Below are positions 1-9,530 of a stretch of DNA of 18,436 nucleotides, in pieces (position 1 is the stretch's first letter; each line of letters starts with the position of its first letter). Origin of the DNA: Terfezia claveryi (Eukaryota > Ascomycota > Pezizomycetes > Pezizales > Pezizaceae); the NCBI GenBank assembly GCA_015179025.1, contig WHUX01000579.1, forward strand, positions 1 to 18,436, read 5' to 3'. The translations under genes and the position numbers were made by a program. The notes below the pieces were generated by a model. The model was not told the origin of the DNA and did no database searches. It worked only from the letters and a program-made list of their open reading frames with translations.

Positions 1-1242
1 AGTCTATCTAGTAGATTTAAAAGAGGCTTTTAGAGTTATTTTTAGAGGAAAAATTAAAAATAGAAGAAGTGAAGTTAAAGAAAATTAGTAAAAAGTTAAT
101 AAAACTTCTAGTACTCTAGTTAGTATAGGAGGATACCTGTAATCTATTTGTTAGATCTTATAGATATAAATATAATAACTATATTTATTATAATATAACC
201 TATAGTTATTAGAAAAAGCTCTATTTTGATTTATAAAAAATAATTTATAATTTTAATAGCTCTTATCTTGATATCTAGTCTACTATATAAGTATATATTA
301 GTTTTAAATCTAGCTATATTAATTTTTTATTGGTAGAATTGTATTTAGAAAGAGTAATAGGGTTTTATATAAAGATAGAGTTATTAACTACTATAAAGAG
401 TAAAACTTCTACTATACTATTATTTACAATAACTAGAGATAGTACTGAGAGAGTAGGAGTTGCTTTAGGAAAGATATTTTTATTCTTAACTAATAGTCTA
501 CTATCTAGTCTAGAAAATTCAGTTTTATTTTTGGTTTTATCTTTGCTTTATAATCTAGTTGTTGTAGTAGATATAATAAAAGTTGAAAACAGTAGTTCTA
601 TATAAACTAAAGGTATAAAATTTACTAGTAATAGTCTAATATTTATAAAAGTAAAGCCTAATAGAATAAAAAAAGGATATAGAATTCTAGAAGTATAAGA
701 AGCTTAAAGAGTATAAACTAAGTATAAAATAAAGTTTAAGAGAGTAGGGATAAGAAATAGATTTATAAATACTTAAGAAGAGATATTTGCTATTATATTT
801 TTATTTCTTTTAACATACTAAATTAAATACTAAAATTAGTATATTATTTACTACTATATAGCTTATTTTCTAGTTAAGTTATATTAGAAAGAGAAAGTAA
901 CTAGTAGTTTATAATCTATAAGGATAGTGAATATATAGCTACTAAACTTACTTCTAAAGTATTCTAGTGTATTTACAATTACTAAGAGTTTCTTATTAAA
1001 AGTAGAATAATTTTCTTATACTAAATTAAATATTTAAAAATAGAAACCTACTGAAATAATTATTGATAAAGTAGGTTCTTATCCTAACTATATACCAGTT
1101 TCAATTAAACTTACATTTATAATAAGATAGATTAGATCAGTTAATCTATAATTAATTAGTTTAACTTCTAGATATATAGATAGAGTTGCTTTTAATAATT
1201 AAAATAACGTAGTATAAATAGGAATTTAGTTTTATATTATAG
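1..1242. other. AT-rich degenerate sequence, unassigned
   Basis: This stretch is very AT-rich, dominated by TA dinucleotides, and crowded with stops in all frames. The longest open frame is 91 codons (330-605, plus strand); it is hydrophobic and low in complexity, and I do not regard it as a gene. The base composition resembles the RIP-eroded transposase relics next door, so it is probably an older, fully decayed repeat. I could not recognise a protein family in either direction. Confidence 0.5.
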
Positions 1243-1244
1243 TA

Positions 1245-1294
1245 GCTTTACCTTTAGTAAGGGGGAAGTGACTAATCACTATCTAGTGGCCACT
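1245..1294 (+). repeat. Left TIR of the pogo-like transposon
   Basis: It begins GCTTTACC just inside a TA and ends with the palindrome AGTGGCCACT. The core GGGGAAGTGACTAA and the inner block ACTATCTAGTGGCCACT recur in inverted orientation at 3543-3590. A few mismatches and 1-2 base gaps lie in the outer 20 bases. Confidence 0.85.
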
Positions 1295-1499
1295 CCTATA
1301 GCCTTTCCTGCAAGAGAAAACATTTAATATATCTAAGTATAGATAGTAAGAACTTCATAATAGCTAGTTGTGTAACTATGGTAACAACTATGCTCTATAA
1401 TATAGTAGCTCTCATATCTTTTCAAAATCAATCTAATATCCAATAACCTATCCCTATAATATAAGCTCTTTAAGAAACCTCTTCTACCTCCTTCTGTCT

Positions 1500-3490
1500 C
1501 TACCATATATAGAATATTATATAAATGAGCTTATAGATACTAGGATAGCTTAGCCATATATCTATATTTATGTTAGAAAAATTATTAAAAAAAATAGTAT
1601 AATAATAAGAATATCGTATATCAGCAAAATAAGCAATATCAAGAGCTCTCATTAAATTTGCCAAATTCTCTTTATCTGTACTATCTCTAACCTCCACATC
1701 AATCTCTAGTGTAATATCTTCATCAACTGTACTCTTTAGTCTCTCTTCAACTACTATAGAAAGATCACTACCTCCAATAACCTCCTCTTTAGGCTTTAAA
1801 GGACACTTTGGCTGAATGGGGTAGAAAGGTTGTTTCCCAGCTTGCTTTGATCCTTTAGCTGCCTTAATAGCTGCCCAAGCCTGATCAATCTCTACATACT
1901 CTACTTGCTATACTGGCATCTCAACATCATAATATTGTTCTAGATTAATCTTTTACTGCTACTCTAAAACCTTTTTAGCTGCCTTTTTCTGTTATACAAG
2001 TCTTTTTTTTCTTCTGCAATTTACCACCTCTCAGCTTTTGCTGCTTCTAACTTTGTAAACTTCTTAATTCCTTTATTAACATATTGGTGAGTTAGTACTT
2101 GAGCTTCACTAACATGTCTGGATCTTTTCCTCCCTTTAAGAACCTTGCCATTCTGAAGCTTATTGAGAATTTCAGCCTAAGAGGCAATATTCTAATACTG
2201 CGTAACCTTTTCTACATAAAGATCAATGAGCTTATAAACTATTTCTTTTTCACTATTATTCAGCTTCTGGCGAATTATATTTTCAACCTCTCAAGTAGAT
2301 TTGTAAAGACATATAGGAGTATTTGAGATAGATGCTAATGCAAGTGAAATAGCATATAAGACAGTACTTGCAACTGAGATAACAGTAATAGGAGGAGGGG
2401 GAGGTTGGATTAAGTAGTCAATTGGCTAGCAATGAGTAGTCCTCCATGCACTAAAAATAATATCATTGGTAAAAACCTTCTTTTAAGTCTATTAAAGAAT
2501 ATTAAGGAACTCTACTTTAGTTATTCCCAATAGAGGATTACTATATAGTTATGTACTGAGATTGTATTTATAGGTCTACTGTAATAAAGAAAAGCAGCCA
2601 ATATCAAGAGGTTGTAGAAGGTAGGTAGACTTAGATGGAAGATAGATTATATGAATATTATAATCAAGAGCATATTTGAGAACTCACCATACCACATGAG
2701 AGGAATGGCCATCTATAATTAGATATCACAGTAGTGGATTACCATCATATTTACAAGCACACCCTCCAATACCCTAATAAGTATAAGGCTCAAAATACTG
2801 CTTCTTATATTCAAATCCAAGCTCATTATCTATATATCTACTTGGAGATACCATAAATATGGCCTCATAGTCAACCCCTTCCTCCTAATAATAAGATTCT
2901 CAATATATTTTCCCCTGCCAGAAAATAAATAGTGGAATAATCTCTTCCCTAGCACTAACTGTCTCTAATATACTACAAAACTTATAAAAACCCTCAATCA
3001 TAGCTGTAGCCTTACTTCCAACTTATACAATTGCTATACTCCATCTACTATTTTTTCCCATTATAATACCCTTCAAATTACAATTCGAGATATCATTCTA
3101 GCTATCCTCTTGCATTGTACTAGATTTGCAAGCTTTTGGAGAAAATCAGCTTGTAGCTCTATATTATTTGTTGCTGCTGCTCATACTTGCTCTAAGTAAT
3201 GAATATAGATTTTTTTGAAGCCTAGGTTGTAGTCAAGAAATTTATTTACCTAGTGCATGCTAATAACATGAATAGGTTTGGGGGTGCTACTAGCAGAGAA
3301 AGTGCTGGTACTGCTAGTAGAGGGAGTGCTAGTACTGCTAGTAGACCTTAGAAGGTTGTTGAAGATCTTGGAGAAAGATGGGTTGACTTTTTAGGGTATC
3401 TGCCTTTTATTAACAATTGCTTGCATAATTTGTTGTAGAAGTTCTAGACCCAGCAGAAAATTTAGAGCTCATAATATTGCTAGAATCAGA
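1500..3490 (-). pseudogene. Pogo/Fot1-type DDE transposase (DDE_1 family), inactivated by stops
   Basis: Reading the minus strand, a recognisable DDE_1 catalytic domain runs from about 3110 to 2550. It contains the block LIIDGHSSH (catalytic Asp codon at 2711-2713) and then STYLLQPLDIGCF (second catalytic Asp at 2603-2605), with 35 residues between them (DD35D), as in pogo-like transposases. The first acidic block, expected near NxDEKG, is degraded to NCNLKG around 3070. Downstream (2160-1500) the C-terminal tail is still readable, with a basic segment VLKGRKRSRHVSEAQ and a Pro/Lys-rich QPFYPIQPKCPLKPKEE. Stops mostly sit where Gln or Trp is expected, as RIP would produce. I see probable frame slips near 3110 and 1910. 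I did not recognise the N-terminal DNA-binding domain; that part holds a Ser/Thr-rich stretch. No functional product is expected. Confidence 0.8.
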
Positions 3491-3542
3491 TATGGGAGCT
3501 ATGAAAAGGTAGAGAAGGTTAGTAGAGCTGTATGTCTTAGAT

Positions 3543-3590
3543 AGTGGCCACTAGATAGTAGTTAGTCACTTCCCCTCTATCAAGGGTAGC
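3543..3590 (-). repeat. Right TIR of the pogo-like transposon
   Basis: The reverse complement begins GCTACCCTTG, shares GGGGAAGTGACTAA and ends in AGTGGCCACT, matching the left TIR. The next two bases are TA, giving the target duplication. Confidence 0.85.
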
Positions 3591-3592
3591 TA

Positions 3593-4528
3593 TTTCTATA
3601 AGTAATACTACAAGTGCTATAAGATATAGCATAATACTACTAAAGTAATTAACTATACTTAGATAAATTTAAAATTATATTCAATTTTAAAGAGTTAGCT
3701 AATCTAGAATTTTAGCAATTAATTTAGATATAGGTAATATATCTACAAAAAGAATTCTTTATTATGATACAGCAACTAGTTTTATTCCACCTGGTGCACT
3801 ACTAAATTCTTACTATCTCCTATTCACTCTATTCATACCACAAAATTTCTGCTACTACTTATGCACCCTATATGTACTCTTAAAATATATGCCTTGCCCT
3901 TTAGACACTACTAAATTCATACTACTTCTCATACACCCTATATATACTCTTAAACTTTAGCAGAAAAAATTAATAAATCTGTGTCTAAATATATCAACTA
4001 CTTTAATAATATTCTATATATTACAATTTCTACTTACCTCTATATACTCCCATACATGCCTTTTTAATATTGGCTTGATACTTGTTTTATATCTAATACT
4101 TTGTGTTTTTTATAGCTCTTTTCTCAACTATAGTTACAAGTTTTTTATTTCTTAATCATAAGTTATATTCTATATCTCTAAGTCTATTCTATTATTTATT
4201 AACTAACTTTCCTCTAGTTCTAATAGTATCAAATATACAATCCCTTCTATGTATAATATCTTAACTATAACTCCTTTTCTACTTATCAATAATCTAATAT
4301 AAACCATCCCTTCTATGCACTGTATAGCATGAAAACCTAATGTATTAAAGGAGATTTATATATACTAACTAGTACACTATTTATATTATAGTTATTACTT
4401 TGAATAATATATTGATTTATTCTAGTATTTGTCTAGTTAGTATCTCTACTAGTACCTCATCTAATACATACTATCTTTTTACTTATATCTAATTGTATCC
4501 TTCCTTTCTATAAAATTTCTTAGTATAT
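3593..4528. other. AT-rich debris, possibly the 3' part of the interrupted Plavaka-like gene
   Basis: There is no intact ORF. Two degenerate direct repeats around 3860-3955 share ACTAC, CACCCTATAT and TACTCTTAAA. On the minus strand one frame has long runs with few stops other than Gln-type TAA/TAG, so this could be the continuation of the transposase relic seen at 8056-9440 once the foldback element is removed. That link is an inference from position and composition; I found no diagnostic motif here. Confidence 0.35.
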
Positions 4529-4537
4529 CTACATCAG
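4529..4537 (+). repeat. Left 9-bp terminal inverted repeat
   Basis: CTACATCAG, preceded by TAT, is exactly complementary to the right end at 8047-8055. Similarity continues weakly inward (AGAAA on both sides). The boundary also marks an abrupt change from AT-rich to GC-richer sequence about 20 bases further in. Confidence 0.65.
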
Positions 4538-4547
4538 CACAGAAAAT

Positions 4548-4595
4548 AGTTTGCCTTTCGTGCCACTGACGCTATAGGCGCCCAAAAGGCAAACT
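4548..4595. repeat. Left subterminal hairpin
   Basis: AGTTTGCCTTT (4548-4558) and AAAGGCAAACT (4585-4595) form a perfect 11-bp inverted repeat around a 26-base loop, just inside the left end of the foldback-like element. The right end carries a different hairpin. Confidence 0.75.
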
Positions 4596-4732
4596 GACAA
4601 GCTGGTTGGCCACCGTCGGGACACCCGTCCTCCTGACGCCATACCTCCCGAGTCCTTGCGCCCTGACGCCTTCGTTGCCTCTAGGCACCAGGTGTTCAGC
4701 TCCTCTGCGTCAGGATGCCCGGCACCCCTACC

Positions 4733-4850
4733 TTGCCTCTGGAGGCCAGCTGCCCACCTTCCCTGCCTCGGGGCACTAGGTGTCTAACTTCCTTGCCTCC
4801 GGGCGCCAGGCGTCCACCTTCCCTACCTCTGTTGGCCAGGCCAAATATGC
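4733..4850 (+). repeat. 30-bp tandem repeat in the left arm
   Basis: Units starting at 4733, 4763, 4793 and 4823 share the pattern TTGCCTCnGG-GGCnAGGnGTC-ACCTTCC with an exact 30-base spacing. Looser copies extend outward. The mirrored block lies at about 7700-7820. Confidence 0.8.
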
Positions 4851-5267
4851 CCCACGGGCCGAACCCGGCTCGGGAATACCAGCTGCGGTGGGCAGGTTCA
4901 AGCCCACCCATTGCGAGTTCCCTGGGTCCCCAACCATGCCTTAGTTATTGTGTTTAGAACAGGTTGGCCTTTAGCTTCCCTAAAATACAGGCCAGCCCTG
5001 TACTATCAAGCGTACACATAAGTGAGGACGCACCTGCAAACAAGGATAATAAATGTCAATTGTATTTGGAAATCTTTATATACATAAATACGCATCCCAT
5101 CCACCTCCCCATGTGACTCGTCAACTCCAGCCCATACTACCTGCCCCCGACGTAGACCCGCGGAAATAATTCAACGATGCTCTAGACTTACTTCGCTCCT
5201 GGCAAATACGGCTAATACTGTGTATGGCAGTATATAGAAGCGACAGGATGGTAGAGTTGATATCGAA

Positions 5268-5430
5268 GGCAAGGCATTGGCGAGTTCATTGGCGACTTTG
5301 GATGCAAGGCATTGGCAACTTCGCAGGCAAGGCATTGGGGACTTCGAGGCAAGGCATAGACGACTTCGCAGGCAAGGCATTGGGGACTTCGCAGGCAAGG
5401 CATTGGCGACTTCGGAGGTAAGGCAGTCCT
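5268..5430 (+). repeat. 23-bp tandem repeat in the left arm
   Basis: About seven copies of a unit like GCAAGGCATTGGGGACTTCG plus CAG. Consecutive starts at 5304, 5327, 5349, 5372 and 5395 are 22-23 bases apart. The mirrored array is at about 7138-7280 in the right arm. Confidence 0.8.
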
Positions 5431-5488
5431 CATATTTGCTGTATAGCCTAGATAATCCCGTCAAACCTGTCAGTTATACTCGCACATC

Positions 5489-5700
5489 TCGGAGGCCTGC
5501 CAATGCTCTCACCTATATCAACTGAACTTACGCGCTCGTTGGAAGAACCCTATGAGCTTGGTTAGCTGTGCATACACATATCGGAGTCCTGGCAATGCTC
5601 TCACCTTTAACAACTGAACTTGCTTGCTGGTAGAAGAACCATATTAGCTAGGTCAGCTATGCGTATATATATCGGAGGCCTAGCAGAGTGCTCTCATCTC
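5489..5700 (+). repeat. About 92-bp tandem repeat in the left arm
   Basis: Starts at 5489, 5581 and 5672 (TCGGAGGCCTGCCAATGCTC and variants) are spaced 92 and 91 bases, giving two full copies and a partial third. Each unit includes a segment like CTCACCTTTAACAACTGAAC and ends in a TATAT run. The mirror lies at about 6860-7080. Confidence 0.75.
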
Positions 5701-6032
5701 GCTTGTAGTTCTAGAGGTTTGTGGACTTGAATTGGGGATAAAATCGAATGCCCTTGGGAATATTGAGAAGTGTGCCCGCACCAGCCGCCGTATTATTGTA
5801 GTTGGGATGGCCGGGAAACTTGGCGTATGCTGATCCACTCGACTGGGTATGATCAACCCCTCTTGGCAGCCCGCAGCTCGGGAATGCCTGGTAACTCGAG
5901 CTAGTGTTGTCTCGCAGCCAACCCGGCACTATGCCTATACAGGCAATAGTCATATTTGGCTTCGTTGTCCCAAAGCCTACGTACTTTGGTAGGGACGGAT
6001 CCAGTCACAACCTCGCTATGCGTTCATGTATA

Positions 6033-6521
6033 CGCCGCTGGTATATATTGTAGGAAGGCATGCTGTAAACATATATATATATATGTGTCTCAAAAGCATG
6101 AGTTTCTCGAATATATAAAGAAGCCTCTAAAGCCTGAGTTTCTCGCATATATATATATTAGCATCAACAACCTGCGTTTTTCGCATATATATATATATAT
6201 ATGTACTTCAAAAGCATGAGTTTCTCACATAGATAGATATATATATATATGTGCTTCAAAAGCATGAGTTTCTCGCCTATATAGATATATATATATATGT
6301 GCCTCAAAAGCACGAGTTTCATGCATATATAAAGAAGCCTCTAAAGTATGAGTTTTACGCATATATATATATATATATGTAGCTTAAAAGCATGAGTTTC
6401 TTGCATATATAAAGAAGCCTCTAAAGCATGAGTTTCTCGCATATGTAAAGAAGCCTCTAAAGCATGAGTTTCTCGTATATATATATATATATATGTGCCT
6501 CAAAAGCATGAGTTTCTCGTG
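6033..6521. repeat. TA-rich minisatellite forming the loop between the arms
   Basis: About ten units of variable length carry a core like AAAGCATGAGTTTCTCGCAT. Between the cores lie either (TA)n runs followed by TGTGCCTC or the linker AAAGAAGCCTCT. The interleaving of two spacer types makes a composite minisatellite with embedded TA microsatellites. There is no coding potential beyond repeat-derived frames. Confidence 0.85.
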
Positions 6522-7897
6522 GCGAATACATGACATGGTATGTGGAGCTGGCGAATGGAGGAGCTCCGTCCCTACCAAAGTATACAGGCTTTGGGACAAC
6601 GAAGCCAAATATGACTATTGCCTGCACAGGCATAGCGCTTGGTTGGCTGCGAGACAATACTAGCTCGAGTTACCAGGCATTCCCGAGCTGCGGGCTGCCA
6701 AGAGGGGTTGATCATACCTAGTCGAGTGGATCAGTATATGCCAAGTTTCCCGGCCATCCCAACTACAATAATACGGCGGCTGGCGCAGGCACACTTCTCA
6801 ATATTCCCAAGAGCATTCAGATTTTATCCCCAACACAAGTCCACAAACCTCTAGAACTACGAGCGAGATGAGAGCACTCTGCTTGGCCTCCAATATATAT
6901 ACGCATAGCTGACCTAGCTAATATGGTTCTTCTACCAGCAAGCAAGTTCAGTTGTTAAAGGTGAGAGCATTGCCAGGCCTCCGATATGTATACGCACAGC
7001 TAACTGAGCTCATAGGGTTCTTCCAACGAGCGCGTAAGTTCAGCTGATATAGGTGAGAGCATTAGCAGGCCTCCGAGATATGCGAGCATAACTGACAGGT
7101 TTGACGGGATTATCTAGGCTATACAGCAAATATGAGGACTGCCTTGCCTCCGAAGTCGCCAATGCCTTGCCTGCGAAGTCCCCAATGCCTTGCCTGCGAA
7201 GTCCCTAATGCCTTGCCTCCGAAGTCGCCAATGCCTTGCCTCCGAAGTCGCCAATGAACTCGCCAATGCCTTGCCTCCGATATCAACTCTACCATCCGTT
7301 CGCTTCGATATACCGCCATGCGCAGTATTAGCCGTATTTGCCAGGAGCAAAGTAAGTCTAGGGCATCATTGAATTATCTCCACGGGTCTACGTCGGGGGC
7401 AGGTGGTATGGGCTGGAGTTGATGAGTCACATGGGGAGGTGGATAGGATACGTGTTTATGTATATAAAGATTTCCAAATACAATTGACATTTATTATCCT
7501 TGTTTGCAGGTGCGCCCTCAGTTATTTGTACGCTTGATAGTACAGGGCTGGCCTGTATTTTAGGGAAGCTAAAGGCCAACCGTTCTAAACACAATAACTA
7601 AGGCATAGTTGGGGACCCAGGGAACTCGCAATGGGTGGGGTTGAACCTGCCCACCGCAGCGGGTATTCCCGAGCCGGGTTCGGCCCATGGGGCATATTTG
7701 GCCTGGCCAACAGAGGCAGGGAAGGTGGACGCCTGGCGCCCGGAGGCAAGGAAGTTAGACACCTGGTGCCCCGAGGCAGGGAAGGTGGGCAGCTGGCCTC
7801 CAGAGGCAGGGTAGCGGGTGCCGGGCGTCCTGATGCAGAGGAGCTGGACACCTGGTGTCGGGAGACAGCGAGGTAGAGAAGGTTGGCGTCAGGATGC
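6522..7897 (-). repeat. Right arm of the long inverted repeat
   Basis: This is the reverse complement of 4650-6032. Open frames here mirror those of the left arm (for example 7585-7851 minus mirrors 4715-4957 plus, and 6610-6854 plus mirrors 5711-5953 minus). The latter pair carries one stop in the right arm. These frames look like by-products of the repeats, not conserved genes. Confidence 0.85.
7138..7280 (-). repeat. 23-bp tandem repeat in the right arm
   Basis: Copies of TTGCCTnCGAAGTCGCCAAT plus GCC, the inverse of the 5268-5430 array. Unit number and individual base changes differ slightly between arms, so the arrays have drifted or recombined since duplication. Confidence 0.75.
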
Positions 7898-8002
7898 TAT
7901 GTATTTCTTGCTCATATACAGGTTGCCCTGGGAGGCAACTGGGCAGAAGGGCATGTTTGGGGTGCCCGGGATGCCACATGGGGCAGAGTAAAAAACGGTG
8001 GC

Positions 8003-8031
8003 GTCTGGACGCCTCTGCAGAGCGTCCAGAC
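8003..8031. repeat. Right subterminal hairpin
   Basis: GTCTGGACGC (8003-8012) and GCGTCCAGAC (8022-8031) form a perfect 10-bp stem. The 9-base loop contains the palindrome TCTGCAGA. It lies 15 bases inside the right terminal repeat. The GCGTC core recurs nearby (GGCGTCAGGATGC), a subterminal motif cluster. Confidence 0.75.
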
Positions 8032-8046
8032 ACCAAAATTTCTTTC

Positions 8047-8055
8047 CTGATGTAG
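8047..8055 (-). repeat. Right 9-bp terminal inverted repeat
   Basis: CTGATGTAG is followed by TAT and is the exact inverse of the left end. It coincides with the return to AT-rich Plavaka-like sequence. Confidence 0.65.
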
Positions 8056-9440
8056 TATTATACAAAATAAACTCTTTTCTATTGAATTTTAGTACTAGAA
8101 TTTGAAGTACCTTATATAAATAAATTTCCTAAACTAATAGCTCAGTAGTATTGAAATCTATACTTCTAACTTCCTACTTTAAAAATACTTATATTGTTAG
8201 CACCAAATCTGGCAAGCTAGTTATATGCTTTAAATTCTTTATACTAGATATTAATCCTAACTCAATTTTCTCCTGCAACTTCAAGTAGACCAATTTTCTA
8301 ACACTTAGTATCATATCTCTATTTTACCTAACTTAGTTCTATAGATTAAGTATTAAGTCTTTTATAGTAAATATATAATCCCTCATATAGGTAGTAACTA
8401 TCTGTAGTATTGTATTAACCTTATTACTTTAACAGTAAGTATTCTTAAGGTCTTTATATATAGTTTTATTGATATTCATAAAATATTGAGCTAGAGCCCC
8501 AAACTTTAGAATCTGTTTAGTATAATGAGAGATTAAATGGATTTTTGGGAAATTGAAGTACACTTCTTCTTATAAAATCTTATTCACTAACTTTTAAGAA
8601 TACAAGATATTTTTTTAATATATTCTAATCTTTTCTAATATCTTGAGGTCTTCAACTAATAATCCTACTTGTTTCTTCAATAAATCTTTATATACTTCTG
8701 TAGCAGCCTTTCTTGTTTTCTTATCAGCAAGAAACCTCAAGAACATAGCTTTAGTTTCATGAAAAATATGCAAATATTCTTATAAATATGAAACTGTCTT
8801 ATCTATATAAATAAGATATTGAGTAATGAGATAGAAGTTAGTAAAACTATATATATAGCAAATTACTTGATTGAACTCCTGTACTTGACCTCTAGTAGGT
8901 TATAGTTAGTTGGCCTTCTGATACAATACTATAGTAAATATTCTACTAATAACTTTACTAAAGTTCTATATTTCCTTTTCTAACTATTGTGAAATAACTT
9001 AATATCCCTTAGTTGGAACTAAAAATCTAGAGTAAGGAGGTAGCTAATGCTAGATATAGTCAAATATATTAATTCATTTATAGTATTCAACAAAACTTTA
9101 AATCTAATCTATTAAATAATTTAATACTTCTAAGAGAATACTGTATAAAATATCTGCTCAAATGAGCTCAAGTAGATTTATATTTAGAACTGACTATAAG
9201 ACATTTTTGATATTTTTAATATTATTTACTTTTAAACTGGTAGTGTTAGAATTATTATATACTAGAGTATAATTTTAATATAAGTAAGCTAGATAAGGAC
9301 TTCCTAAATACTTACCAAGCTTCTTAGTTAGAATTGTATAAGAAGAGTACTTGTTATTTACAATATCATAGATTGTAGTATTTTCCATATAGTCAGCAAG
9401 CTAACAAAAGAGTTTAGGAAAGTATAAGCCATTAGCAAAA
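8056..9440 (-). pseudogene. Plavaka-like transposase fragment, RIP-eroded
   Basis: On the minus strand a single frame runs from about 9430 down to 8070, broken by TAA/TAG/TGA stops. Readable blocks include FTNFYLITQYLIYIDKT, EYLHIFHETKAMFLRFLADK, YFNFPKIHLISHY and KFGALAQYFMNINKTIYKDL, then a SNKVNTIL block. The order (DFxxxAQY...FHxxKxxFLxF...FPKxHxxSHY...FG...SN) matches the C-terminal half of Plavaka-type transposases, a CACTA-like group common in fungi, as I know the family. The catalytic N-terminal portion is absent from the window, probably lost at 9440 where a different, repeat-rich sequence begins. The 3' side is cut at 8055 by the foldback-like element. Many stops fall at likely Gln codons. 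Confidence 0.65.
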
Positions 9441-9530
9441 ATAATATTTACGTCCTGTGCATCAGATACATGTAACACATAGGACGATAACTCAAAATCA
9501 GGACGCGAACGCTTGTTGTGCTACCATCCT

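Larger units (their letters stand above)
1245..3590 (-). mobile_element. Pogo/Fot1-like (Tc1/mariner superfamily) DNA transposon, RIP-eroded
   Basis: The element is bounded by matching terminal inverted repeats at 1245-1294 and 3543-3590 and flanked on each side by TA (1243-1244 and 3591-3592), the target duplication expected of Tc1/mariner/pogo elements. Its 2.35 kb length suits the Fot1/pogo group. One minus-strand transposase pseudogene fills the interior. The base composition is strongly AT-shifted and the frame is broken mainly by stops rather than by large deletions, so it is an essentially full-length but dead copy. Ends and TSD are read directly; the family call rests on the DDE motifs described for the transposase. 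Confidence 0.85.
4650..6032 (+). repeat. Left arm of the long inverted repeat
   Basis: This sequence reappears in reverse complement at about 6522-7897. Corresponding tracts include the 30-bp repeat block, the stretch ending in the CCCTGTACTATCAAGCGTAC segment, the 23-bp block, the 92-bp block and the GGTTTGTGGACTTG...GGTAGGGACGGA tract. Inspected tracts are roughly 95% identical with small indels. Similarity breaks down outward near 4650 and inward after GGTAGGGACGGA, with a last short match near 6030. No gene is recognised in it. Confidence 0.85.
4529..8055. mobile_element. Foldback-like non-autonomous DNA element with long inverted arms
   Basis: The outer ends are an exact 9-bp inverted repeat, CTACATCAG at 4529-4537 and CTGATGTAG at 8047-8055, flanked by TAT on both sides (4526-4528 and 8056-8058), a likely 3-bp target duplication. 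Inside lie two long inverted arms (about 4650-6032 and 6522-7897), nearly identical over long stretches and differing mostly by transitions. Each arm is rich in tandem repeats with 30-, 23- and about 92-bp periods. A TA-rich minisatellite of roughly 490 bp forms the loop. No transposase or convincing gene is present; the open frames are repeat-derived and mirrored between arms. Long inverted arms made of tandem subrepeats are the hallmark of foldback elements; a 3-bp duplication also suits CACTA-like mobilisation. GC content is visibly higher than in the flanks. Confidence 0.7.

Noticed and set aside
330..605. 91-codon ORF in AT-rich sequence
   Set aside because: It is hydrophobic and low in complexity, with no motif, in a region where eroded repeats dominate.
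4715..4957. 80-codon Pro-rich ORF on the plus strand (mirrored at 7585-7851, minus strand)
   Set aside because: It lies largely in the 30-bp repeat of the inverted arms; the frame is open because the period is a multiple of three and the composition is GC-rich. There is no domain.
5711..5953. 80-codon ORF with a complex-looking sequence, mirrored at 6610-6854
   Set aside because: It is the least repetitive frame of the arms and tempting as a gene remnant, but the right-arm copy has a stop and a frame slip, and no family is recognised.
6033..6521. Possible CRISPR array because of the regular repeats
   Set aside because: Units vary in length, spacers are (TA)n or a recurring linker, not unique sequences, and the context is eukaryotic.
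4529..8055. Helitron, because of a hairpin near the right end
   Set aside because: There is no CTRR end after the hairpin, no TC start and no Rep/helicase; the ends are inverted repeats with a short target duplication.
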